Source: Mycobacterium sp. (GTDB lineage: Bacteria; Actinomycetota; Actinomycetes; Mycobacteriales; Mycobacteriaceae). Taken from it: a stretch of DNA of 64,000 nucleotides. The translations under genes were made by a program, and so were the position numbers. The stretch spans positions 1 through 64,000 of the forward strand of contig VEQY01000006.1 in NCBI GenBank assembly GCA_018882965.1, given 5' to 3'. Under the pieces are notes generated by a model that saw only the letters and a program-made list of their open reading frames with translations, had not been told where the DNA came from and ran no database searches. Shown in pieces: positions 1 to 7,700 of the stretch. Within the stretch, counting starts at the first letter, position 1. The number at the start of each line of letters is the position of its first letter.

Positions 1-578
1 CCGGGTCCCCACCCGGTGCCGGCGAGCACGCCGAGCAGCAGGTCGTCCGCGGGCGCGGCAACCGGGTCGGCGGCAGCGGCAACCGCTTCCGGCGCCGCGG
101 ACACCGTTACGACGTTCTGGTCGACGCCAGGTGCGGACACCACCGCCGCGGTTGCCACGGCCGGAGCCGCCGTGGCGCGAACGGCCGTCCGGGAATCGGT
201 TGCCAGAACGGGCGATCCGAGCTGTGGCCGCGATGTCGGGCGAACACGCTCGGCGCCGGCAGCCGCAGCCGGGCGACCGCCGGTCTGGACCCGTGCGGAG
301 CGTTCGGCTCCGGGGACGGTCCCCGCCGCGTCGGTCTGGCCGACGGGGGCACTCGCGGCGGGGGCTGGTGCGGCGGGGGCCCTGTCTCGGGCTTCCGCGC
401 GTCGCTCCGCCGACTTCGGCGTGCCTGTCGTGGTGTTATCGGACTGCGAGGCTGCCGGGCTGGCGTCCTGCTGGCCGGTGTCTGCTCCCGCCACCGCGGG
501 CGCGGCCAGCAGAACCGTGCCGATACCGATCAGGAGCGTGCCCGCGCCCAGCGCGGTCCGTCGGTCACCCTTGCGCAT
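1..578 (-). CDS. Secreted Ala/Pro-rich protein, C-terminus cut off by the window edge
   Basis: The minus frame is open from an ATG at 578 to the left edge (about 192 codons) and is preceded by a GGAG ribosome-binding site 7 bases upstream. The first 30 residues form a clear signal peptide: basic MRKGDRR, a hydrophobic stretch, then APAVAGAD. The mature part is low-complexity Ala/Pro/Thr/Ser/Arg-rich with no cysteine and no domain I recognise. Similar N-termini occur at 23589 and 38842, so it belongs to the exported, disordered-linker proteins common in mycobacteria. A folded C-terminal domain may lie outside the window. Function unknown. Confidence 0.7.
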   Translation of the reverse strand, partial: MRKGDRRTALGAGTLLIGIGTVLLAAPAVAGADTGQQDASPAASQSDNTTTGTPKSAERRAEARDRAPAAPAPAASAPVGQTDAAGTVPGAERSARVQTGGRPAAAAGAERVRPTSRPQLGSPVLATDSRTAVRATAAPAVATAAVVSAPGVDQNVVTVSAAPEAVAAAADPVAAPADDLLLGVLAGTGWGP

Positions 579-686
579 TCATCATCTCCGCGTCTCTCCG
601 TGGCCGTATTCCTGCGGCTCGCGAGCAAACGCTACCGCCCGCACCGGTCGCCCCCGCCCGAATTCGCTGAAACGGCGAGTTGCGTC

Positions 687-696
687 ACGAATTCGT
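687..696. promoter_or_regulatory. Palindrome ACGAATTCGT, possible operator
   Basis: A perfect 10-base palindrome lies in the 146-base gap between mkl and the secreted gene at 578. The surrounding GCGTCACGAA also occurs upstream of the rhodopsin gene (9802-9811). Binding protein unknown. Confidence 0.25.
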
Positions 697-724
697 CAGC
701 CGGCGGAACTCCCCGCGCGCCGTC

Positions 725-1741
725 TCAGGCGTCTTCGGCAAACTGGTGAGTGGGCAGCCGGTGCGTGCCCTCAAGCTCGTCGAGGATGGCCTCCTGAGCC
801 TTGGCGGGCAGGGTCGGGAGGATCTGGCGGACCCGCGCCTGCCGGCGCCCGACCGCCTTGCGCTCGGGCATGCCCGGAGTCGCGCGCAGCTGGGGTGGCA
901 CGCCCTCGACCTCTTCCACGCCGCCGTCGTGCTGCCCGGCGTCGAGCAGGGCCTGCTCGGCGGCTGCGGTGGCCTGGTCCTTCTCCTCGGACATGCCGAT
1001 TGGTCCGATCCGCCGTCCGTTGAGGAACTGCCGCACCACCGGCTCGTCACTGGTGAGCAGCACCTCGCGGGGACCGAACATGACCAGCTTCTTGCGGAAC
1101 AGCATGCCCATGTTGTCCGGAACGGTGCGGGCGATGTTGATGTTGTGGGTCACGATGAGGATCGTCGCGTCGATCTGGGCGTTGATGTCGATGAGCAGCT
1201 GGCTCAGGTAGGCGGTGCGCACCGGGTCCAGGCCGGAGTCGGGCTCGTCGCACAGGATGATCTCCGGGTCGAGCACCAGCGCGCGCGCCAGCCCGGCCCG
1301 TTTGCGCATACCGCCGGAGATCTCGCCGGGGAACTTGTGGCCGTCGTCGGGCATACCGACCATGGCCAGCTTCTCCATCACGATCTCGCGGATCTCGCTC
1401 TCGCTCTTCTTGGTGTGCTCACGCAGCGGGAAGGCGGTGTTGTCGTAGATGTTCATCGAGCCGAACAGTGCGCCGTCCTGGAACAGCACGCCGAACAGGG
1501 TGCGGATCTCGTAGAGCTCCTTGGCCGAGCACTCGATGATGTCGGTCCCGTCGATGACGATGGAGCCGCGCTCCGGGCGCAGCAGGCCGATGAGGGACTT
1601 GAGGAACACCGACTTGCCGGTGCCGGAGGGGCCGAGCAACACGCTGACCTCGCCGGAGGGGATGGACATCGTGACGTCTTCCCAGATGACCGAGGATCCG
1701 AACGACTTCGACAGATCGGTCACGTCGATTTGGACGCCCAT
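725..1741 (-). CDS. mkl: Mce transporter ATPase Mkl (MceG)
   Basis: ABC ATPase of 338 residues that powers the Mce lipid importers (known for the M. tuberculosis orthologue Rv0655). Walker A GPSGTGKS is at 37-44, the Q-loop Q at 88, the signature ISGGMRKRAG at 141-150 and Walker B IILCDEP at 161-167. The C-terminal extension after about residue 240 (NGRRIGPIGMSEEKDQ onward) is typical of this subfamily and absent from generic ABC ATPases. The start has a GGGGAAGGG ribosome-binding site. It stands alone downstream of rplL, separated by a terminator, with no permease or mce genes nearby, as expected for a shared ATPase. Confidence 0.95.
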   Translation of the reverse strand: MGVQIDVTDLSKSFGSSVIWEDVTMSIPSGEVSVLLGPSGTGKSVFLKSLIGLLRPERGSIVIDGTDIIECSAKELYEIRTLFGVLFQDGALFGSMNIYDNTAFPLREHTKKSESEIREIVMEKLAMVGMPDDGHKFPGEISGGMRKRAGLARALVLDPEIILCDEPDSGLDPVRTAYLSQLLIDINAQIDATILIVTHNINIARTVPDNMGMLFRKKLVMFGPREVLLTSDEPVVRQFLNGRRIGPIGMSEEKDQATAAAEQALLDAGQHDGGVEEVEGVPPQLRATPGMPERKAVGRRQARVRQILPTLPAKAQEAILDELEGTHRLPTHQFAEDA

Positions 1742-1857
1742 GCGACACCCTTCCCCTGCTCCAGGCCGACCGAACGGGCGACCCTGTGGTTTGTGTCACT
1801 GTAGCGCACGCCATCGGTGGACACTCCGTTTGCGGCCAGCGTGATCACTCCGTAAGA

Positions 1858-1900
1858 AACCCCCGCGGCGCACCGGGAGTCGGTGCAGGCCGCGGGGGTT
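1858..1900 (-). terminator. Intrinsic terminator after rplL
   Basis: An 11-base GC-rich stem (AACCCCCGCGG at 1858-1868 with CCGCGGGGGTT at 1890-1900) has an inner GCACC/GGTGC stem. On the minus strand it is followed by GTTTCTTA. It starts 14 bases after the rplL stop and separates the rplJL operon from mkl. Confidence 0.8.
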
Positions 1901-1914
1901 TTTTAAGCGGGGAA

Positions 1915-2310
1915 TTACTTGACGGTGACCTTCGCCCCCGCGGCCTCCAGCTTGGCCTTGGCCTCCTCGGCGGCCTCCTTGTTGGCTTTCTCCAGGACGG
2001 GCTTGGGGGCTCCGTCGACGAGGTCCTTGGCCTCCTTGAGACCGAGGCCGGCGACGATCTCACGCACGGCCTTGATGACGCCGATCTTCTTGTCGCCGGC
2101 GTCGTCGAGGATCACGTCGAACTCGGACTGCTCCTCGGCCGCCTCGGTGGGCGCGGCACCGCCGCCACCGGGGGCGGCGGCTGCCACGGCGACCGGGGCG
2201 GCCGCGGTCACCTCGAAGACCTCCTCGAACTTCTTCACGAAATCGGAGAGCTCGAGCAGGGTCATCTCTTTGAACGCGTCGAGTAGCTCGTCGGTGCTGA
2301 GCTTGGCCAT
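1915..2310 (-). CDS. rplL: 50S ribosomal protein L7/L12
   Basis: Stalk protein of 131 residues that recruits translation GTPases. The N-terminal dimerisation helix pair ([29 protein letters not shown]) is followed by an Ala/Gly-rich hinge at about 35-55 and the globular domain ([22 protein letters not shown] onward) ending [12 protein letters not shown]. Length and order match the family. It follows rplJ by 70 bases in the usual rplJ-rplL operon and is closed by the terminator at 1858-1900. Confidence 0.98.
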   Translation of the reverse strand: MAKLSTDELLDAFKEMTLLELSDFVKKFEEVFEVTAAAPVAVAAAAPGGGGAAPTEAAEEQSEFDVILDDAGDKKIGVIKAVREIVAGLGLKEAKDLVDGAPKPVLEKANKEAAEEAKAKLEAAGAKVTVK

Positions 2311-2380
2311 GATGGTGGGTCCTTCCTGGGTTGTCTGTCTGGGTTGTTGTCTGTCTGGGGTTCTGTCGGGGGTATGGGGT

Positions 2381-2908
2381 TTACGCGGCGGCGTCGCCGG
2401 CCTTCTTGGCCTGCAGCGCGGCGGCGAGGCGGGCGACCTGCGCGGCCGGGGCGTTGAACAGCCCGGCGGCCTTGGCCATGTTGCCCTTCATCGCGCCGGC
2501 CAACTTGGCCAGCAGCACCTCGCGCGATTCCAGGTCGGCGATGCGCTCGACCTCAGCCACGGTCAGCGCGTGGCCGTCCATGTAGCCGCCCTTGATCACC
2601 AGGGCCTTGTTGTCCTTGGCGAACTTCTTGAGCGCCTTCGCGACGTCGACGGGCTCTCCGGTGACGAAGGCGATCGCGGTGGGCCCGATGAACAACTCGT
2701 CGAGTCCCTCGATGCCGGCCTCCGCCGCGGCTCGCCGGACCAGAGTGTTCTTGGCCACGGTGTAGGTCGCGCTGCCGCTCAGCGAGCGCCGCAGTTCGGC
2801 AAGGTTGGCCACGGTCAGCCCGCGGTATTCGGTGACGACGGTGGCTGTCGCCGCCCGGAAGTTCTCGGCGATGTCGGCGACCGCGCCGGCCTTGTCGGCT
2901 TTGGCCAT
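2381..2908 (-). CDS. rplJ: 50S ribosomal protein L10
   Basis: Stalk base protein of 175 residues that binds 23S rRNA and anchors L7/L12 dimers. The sequence begins [25 protein letters not shown] and carries the [16 protein letters not shown] block typical of L10. The frame is open 18 codons further upstream, but the ATG at 2908 has a GGAGG site 8 bases before it and gives the normal length, so it is the start used here. The upstream codons lie in the regulatory leader. The C-terminus is Ala/Lys-rich ([11 protein letters not shown]), which fits the L12-binding helix. Confidence 0.97.
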   Translation of the reverse strand: MAKADKAGAVADIAENFRAATATVVTEYRGLTVANLAELRRSLSGSATYTVAKNTLVRRAAAEAGIEGLDELFIGPTAIAFVTGEPVDVAKALKKFAKDNKALVIKGGYMDGHALTVAEVERIADLESREVLLAKLAGAMKGNMAKAAGLFNAPAAQVARLAAALQAKKAGDAAA

Positions 2909-3093
2909 GAATGCCTCCTCGGTGTCGGGTGCGCCACGAGCACGTCGGGGGCGGAAAAACACGAACGCCCCGACGCAGACGGTCGGGGCGTGCGATCACC
3001 ACGGGGCGGTCGAGCCTCGTCCTCCTGCGTGGGCCGCCGGGAATTCCCGGACCTTCAACCGTGTAGACGGTGACCGACGGTCTTCGGTGGAAC
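2909..3093 (-). ncRNA. rplJ 5' leader (L10-leader-like)
   Basis: About 185 bases of untranslated RNA are predicted between the promoter at 3100-3129 and rplJ. The leader is rich in hairpins and ends in the attenuator-like stem at 2955-2990. In many bacteria L10-L12 complexes bind such leaders to repress their own operon. That this leader does so is inferred from position and structure only. Confidence 0.6.
2955..2990 (-). terminator. Attenuator-like hairpin in the rplJ leader
   Basis: A perfect 9-base stem CGCCCCGAC/GTCGGGGCG (2966-2974 with 2982-2990) is followed on the minus strand by TTCGTG and a run of five T (2955-2959). This is the form of an intrinsic terminator placed 47 bases before the rplJ start, so premature termination is a plausible control point. 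Confidence 0.65.
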
Positions 3094-3099
3094 CCGGTC

Positions 3100-3129
3100 A
3101 GAGTAGCCCGAGGCGGGCGGTCACCTCAA
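3100..3129 (-). promoter_or_regulatory. Predicted sigma-A promoter of rplJL
   Basis: On the minus strand TTGAGG (3129-3124), an 18-base spacer and TACTCT (3105-3100) match the -35/-10 layout. The expected transcript start is near 3093. Confidence 0.55.
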
Positions 3130-3136
3130 ATCCCTC

Positions 3137-3202
3137 CCCGCGAGCAGACATAGAAGACTCCAAATCCCCGGCGTGTCCGGGACCTTTACGTCTGCTCGCG
3201 GG
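3137..3202 (-). terminator. 13-base inverted repeat at the end of the ROK gene
   Basis: CCCGCGAGCAGAC at 3137-3149 pairs perfectly with GTCTGCTCGCGGG at 3190-3202, spanning the ROK stop codon with a loop of 40 bases. It lies just upstream of the rplJ promoter and may end the ROK transcript. There is no T-run, so the assignment is tentative. Confidence 0.4.
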
Positions 3203-4157
3203 AGTGCTCGCGGGAGTGCTCGCGGGAGGGGGTGTGCAGCAGGGCCGCGGCACCGACGAGGCCGGCCTCGCCGCCCAGCGCGGCCGGCAGCACCCGCAGG
3301 CCGGAGATGAAATCCAGCCCGACATCCAGCCCGACATGGTGTCGCAGGGCGCCGTCCAGCGGCTCGAAGAGCAGCGGCCCGGACTTGGCCACCCCGCCAC
3401 CGACGACCACCAGGTCCAGATCGCACACCGCGGCGACCGAGGCGATCATCGCCGCGAGCGCACCGGCGGCCCGCCGGAACGCGCTCAGCGCAATCTCGTC
3501 CCCGCCCGCGGCCGCCTCGGCCAGGTCCTTCGCGGTGGCCTGCGGGCCCGCCGCCCAGCCGCGGTCGCGGGCCCAGGCGACCAGCTGCGGGCCGCTCGCA
3601 ATCGCCTCGACGCATCCACGTCCTCCGCAGGCGCAACGCGGACCGTCGCGCTCGACGACCACGTGGCCGACGTGCCCGGCGTTCCCGGTGCGCCCGGAGT
3701 AGGGCCTGCCGTCGAGCACCAGCCCGCCACCGACCCCGGTGGACACCACCATCCCGAGCAGGAAGCGCGCCCCCCGCCCCGCACCGCACCAGTGCTCGCC
3801 CAGGGCCATGCACAGACCGTCGCCGGCAAGACGGACCGGTACGCCGGGCGCCGCTGCGGCGACGCGCTCACAGACCCCGAAGCGCCGCCAGGCGGGAATG
3901 TTGATCGGGCTGATGGTTCCCTCCGCCAGGTGGATCGGCCCGGCCGAGGAGATTCCCGCACCCCCGACGTCCCCGTCGGCCGCCGCCAGCGCACCGGCGA
4001 TGGCGTCTTCGGCGGCGGCCCACACCACCTCGGCATCGTCACTGCGCGGCGTGGGCCGCTGCTCGCGGTGTAGCAGGCGCCCGTCGGGGCCGACCAGACC
4101 GGCGGCGATTTTGGTGCCGCCGATGTCGAGGGCAAGAACCGGGCGGGTGGGACTCAT
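3186..4157 (-). CDS. ROK-family sugar kinase (glucokinase-like)
   Basis: Cytoplasmic sugar kinase of 323 residues. The N-terminal phosphate-binding motif LDIGGTKIAAGLV is at 9-21. The ROK signature with the zinc-binding cluster lies around 163-186 (NAGHVGHV, then CACGGRGCVE). The motif AGDGLCMALGEH holds the likely catalytic Asp. It occupies the place of M. tuberculosis Rv0650 next to rplJ. Its start is 12 bases after the stop of the 4170-4742 gene, so it probably ends the mannosidase operon. This suggests it phosphorylates a sugar released by the mannosidase (inference). The last 14 residues repeat Ser-Arg-Glu-His and come from a 12-base tandem repeat. Confidence 0.88.
   Translation of the reverse strand: MSPTRPVLALDIGGTKIAAGLVGPDGRLLHREQRPTPRSDDAEVVWAAAEDAIAGALAAADGDVGGAGISSAGPIHLAEGTISPINIPAWRRFGVCERVAAAAPGVPVRLAGDGLCMALGEHWCGAGRGARFLLGMVVSTGVGGGLVLDGRPYSGRTGNAGHVGHVVVERDGPRCACGGRGCVEAIASGPQLVAWARDRGWAAGPQATAKDLAEAAAGGDEIALSAFRRAAGALAAMIASVAAVCDLDLVVVGGGVAKSGPLLFEPLDGALRHHVGLDVGLDFISGLRVLPAALGGEAGLVGAAALLHTPSREHSREHSREQT
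3194..3228. repeat. 12-base tandem repeat, three units
   Basis: GCTCGCGGGAGT is repeated at 3194-3205 and 3206-3217 and again, less its last base, at 3218-3228. It encodes the Ser-Arg-Glu-His tail of the ROK kinase. Gains or losses of units would stay in frame. Confidence 0.8.
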
Positions 4158-4169
4158 GCGCGTTGCATC

Positions 4170-4742
4170 TCAGTGGCGGTGGATGTTGTCGGGCTGGCGC
4201 GGGTCGCCGGGATGTTCGTAGCCGGGCGCCAGCCACACCAGCGCGCCGCGTCGCTGGCCGAGCCAGATGCGGAAGGCGCGCCGCCGGGCGGCGCCGCGCA
4301 GCATCTCCGCGACCGCCGATTCGGGCTCGAGGTGCCCGGCGAAGCGGCCCGGGTTACGCCGCAGGTAGTCGGCGACGGCCGAGTGCTCCACATCGACACC
4401 CGCGGTCACGCGCGCGTAGAGCGCCCGGGCCAACGGCGCGGCCAGCACTGCGGCGGCGATACTGCCGATCTCCAGCCTCGCCGTCAGGTCCGGCAGCACC
4501 TCGCTCTCGACAGGGGTGTCCACGGTGACGGCGACGCCCAGTGCCGCCGCTTCATGGGCGACGACCCGCTCCGTGACGAGCAGCTGGGTCAGCCAACGCC
4601 GCAGCTGCCTGCCCTCGCTGGTCCCCGCTCGCGGGAGCGCCGACGTCTGGGGCGACGTGCGCAGAGCGGCCTCCCGAGCGTCGACCTCGGAAACCTCCAC
4701 CGGGCAACCGGCGACGGTGGCGGCCACAGAGACGTGGGTCAT
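4170..4742 (-). CDS. Unknown protein coupled to the alpha-mannosidase
   Basis: Protein of 190 residues starting MTHVSVAATVAGCPVEVSEVD. The ATG at 4742 overlaps the mannosidase stop in an ATGA, a sign of translational coupling. The longer open frame to 4928 is only antisense space inside the mannosidase gene and is discarded. The slot corresponds to M. tuberculosis Rv0649, annotated fabD2, but there is no GHSxG nucleophile motif of malonyl-CoA transacylases, so that name is not supported. The helical N-terminus (REAALR, then QLLVTERVVAHEAAALGV) recalls the SurA/parvulin N-terminal region. No signal peptide. Function unknown. Confidence 0.75.
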   Translation of the reverse strand: MTHVSVAATVAGCPVEVSEVDAREAALRTSPQTSALPRAGTSEGRQLRRWLTQLLVTERVVAHEAAALGVAVTVDTPVESEVLPDLTARLEIGSIAAAVLAAPLARALYARVTAGVDVEHSAVADYLRRNPGRFAGHLEPESAVAEMLRGAARRRAFRIWLGQRRGALVWLAPGYEHPGDPRQPDNIHRH

Positions 4743-7700
4743 CGCACGACCACCGGGACCGCCGGGGTGTAGAGCAGCCGACCCGCGCAGCCGAAGCGGA
4801 TCAGCGCCCACCATCGCCCGGGCGTCGCCCATCGCGGCGGGGTCACGTCGAAACCCACCTCGACCGCGGCCCGGGCCGGCAGGACCGCTCCCCGGGAGGC
4901 CGGACCGATCCAGTCCCAGGTGCCCCACGGGCTGATCGCGTGTGCCTCCAGCGCCAGATCACAGTGGGCGGCGCTGGCCACGGTCGCGGTCAGTCGGGCG
5001 ATTCCGCCGGGGGTGACGGTCACCTCGGTCGGGTCGGCGTCCAGCCGCACGAGTTCGGGATCCGGGTCACCGACGGTGATGACGCAGACGTCCTCGACGG
5101 TCTGCCGCCAGGCCGGCGGCAGATCCCCGTTGAGCGAAAGCTGCGCACGCACCGGATAGTGGCCCGCGGCCGCGTCGGGCGGCACGGTGAGGCTCACCTC
5201 GGTCTCGCGGTGGCCACGGGGGCCGAGGTCGAACGACCACCCCCGCGCGGCCCATCGGCGAACGCCGGCATCGTCGGACGCCCAACCGCGCGGAGCGCGC
5301 AGCCGCACGGCGCCGGTGAGGTTGGTGTCGCTGCAATCGCTGGCCACGCTCAGCCGCAGCCGAACGGAGTCGCCGGGAGCGGCACGCACCGTCTCGGGGT
5401 GCAGGTGCGCGACGGCGGGCAGCCCGCCCAGCGGTGCGGGCCCGCGGTTGTGCAACCAGTAGCGCGCGAAGAGCGGCTGGGCGGCCTCGGCCTCGGGTGC
5501 CAGCGGCTGGTCTGCCCGAAGGACCGGGGTGGCCCGGACGCCCGCCCGCAGGGTGGCGATCTGGTAGCCGTGCAGTCGCAGCGGGTCCTCATCGACGCGC
5601 GGCTGCTCCAGGAGATCGGCCGCCTGCAGATCGCTGATCTCCAGCAGAGGACTCGACAGACCGATTCGTGTTGCCGCGCCGGTTGTTTCGACCAACCGCA
5701 CAGTGACGGTCTGCGGATCGACGGGGACCGCGCTGCCGATTGCGGTCGGGTTGCCGCTGGGCTTCATCGCGGCCAGGGCGACCGTTCCGGCCGAGGAGAG
5801 GGTCAGCAGGGAGCCATCCGCTGGCAGCGCCCCCGTGCCCGCGCCCGCTCGCACCCACAGCAGCGGATGGTTGAACTCCGCGCTGCGCGCGGGCATCGCG
5901 GTGTCGCGCCAGTCCCCCGGTCCGGTGACGAACGCGAAGTCGAAGGTGTGGCTCCAGTGCTGGAGCTGGAAATTGGAACCGTCCGGGGCGGTGCGCCGCG
6001 GCGGGTCTATCCAGGTTCCCGACGGCCAGCCCGAGCAGGACCGCATCAGCGAACTGTGCAGCGTGCCGTCGGTCGCGACGGCGAAGCCGGGTACCCCGCG
6101 ATTGACGAGCGCCACGGTGCGCGCCTCGAAGTCCCCGCACGCAGCGGGGGTCTGCTGCTCCACGATCACCTCGGCGTCGCCGAGGTCGGCGGCGAGGTCC
6201 TCGACCGCGGTGTCGCCCGTGACGATCAACACCGGCAGGTCACGAACACCGCGAAGGTCGGCGTCGGGCACCCAGACACTCTCCAGCGACGTCGCGGCCG
6301 GGACGAAGAGCCGCGCCTGCCCGGTCTCGGCGAGTTGACGCTTGAGTTCGACGGCGAACTGCGGGTCGGCGGCATTCAGCACCGCGGCGGTGAACGCGTT
6401 GTCCTCCGGACCGCCGAGGCTGATCCGCGCGTCGGGCAGGTTGGAGTCGACGTCGAGGTGCCCGTAGCGGGTGTGCTCGGCGCCGCTGCAGGTGGCGGTG
6501 ACCCCCGCGCGTGCCAGCGCGACCATGAGCCCGCGCACCGGCGTCCCGTTGGCCACCAGGGCCGCCGGCGCGACCACCTCGGCGACCGCCACCGCGCGGG
6601 TCTGGGCACCGATCCGCAGCCGCACGCACGAGGACAGGCCGAAGAATCCGTGCGCCGGGTTGTCGAGAGTCCACGGGTGCTCAGCGGTGTCGACCGCGCG
6701 GTCCGCGGACCCCGCGTGCATCAGACCGAAGCCGCGACCCACGACGGCGTGTCCGACCTCGCTGACCGGAAGCGCCCCGGGCACCGGACAGGGCCAGCGC
6801 AACTGCACCAGCCGGTCCTGACCGGTGAAGTCATCGAGGGTGATTCGGCAGTCCAGGCGGTCCAGGCCGCGCACCAGTGTCAGAGTCTGGGTGTAGCGCA
6901 CGACGTCACCGATGGTTCCGCTGACGACGATCCGCTCTCCCAGGGCGCTGCGGTAGGCCTGCACCGAGGCGGGCCCGGCGGACGAACACACCACCGGGCC
7001 GATGGGCAGCAGGTGCCACGGGCCCTCCCCGGCCTCCGGGTGCGCGGGGTACTCCTCGTAGACGGCGATCTCGTTGCCCACCGATCCGGGGGCGATCAGT
7101 TCCCGCTCCCCGTGCCGCAGTGAGACCACGCCCCCGCCGCGGGTCGGGTCGACGGTCACGCTCAGATGATCGTTGGCGATCGCCACCCCGTCGACCGGCT
7201 CCCAGCCCGACGTCGCCCCGTCGACCAGGCGGTAGGAGCGCCATCCCAGCGAACCCACGGCATCGGCCCGCCAGCTCACCGAGTGCCCGTCATCCTCGAC
7301 GACGGCCGGTGCTTCAGCGCCGTCGGCGCCGACCACCCGGATCGCGCCGACCGGTTCATCGAAGTGAGCGGTGACCACGTCGGTGCGACTGTGCGCCAAC
7401 GGATTCCACACGACGACGGAGTCATCAGCGGTCGTCAGCGCACGCGTGATCAGGGACAGGGCCCCGGCACGGGCGCAGCGACCGAGCTCCCACGCGTCGC
7501 GCCAGCCGGTCAGCAGGTCGAGATAGACCTGGTCGGATTCGCTTCCGGTGATGGCGTCATGATGTGCTCCCCACGCCAGCTGCACCCACGCCTTTGCCAG
7601 GGCAGCCTCCGGGTAGCGGGCGCCACCGAGCAGGGCGGCGAACACGCTGAACCGCTCGGCACCCAGGACCGCGTCCTCGGCGGCGCGGTTGGCCTGTTTG

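Noticed and set aside
680..1804. Long plus-strand frame opposite mkl
   Set aside because: It is the antisense of a clear ABC ATPase gene. High G+C produces such frames, and the protein has no recognisable motif.
2909..2962. N-terminal extension of L10 (MFFRPRR...)
   Set aside because: The ATG at 2908 has the ribosome-binding site and gives the normal protein. The extension overlaps the regulatory hairpin.
4170..4742. fabD2 as name for the mannosidase-linked gene
   Set aside because: No malonyl-CoA transacylase active-site motif is present. The name comes from position only.
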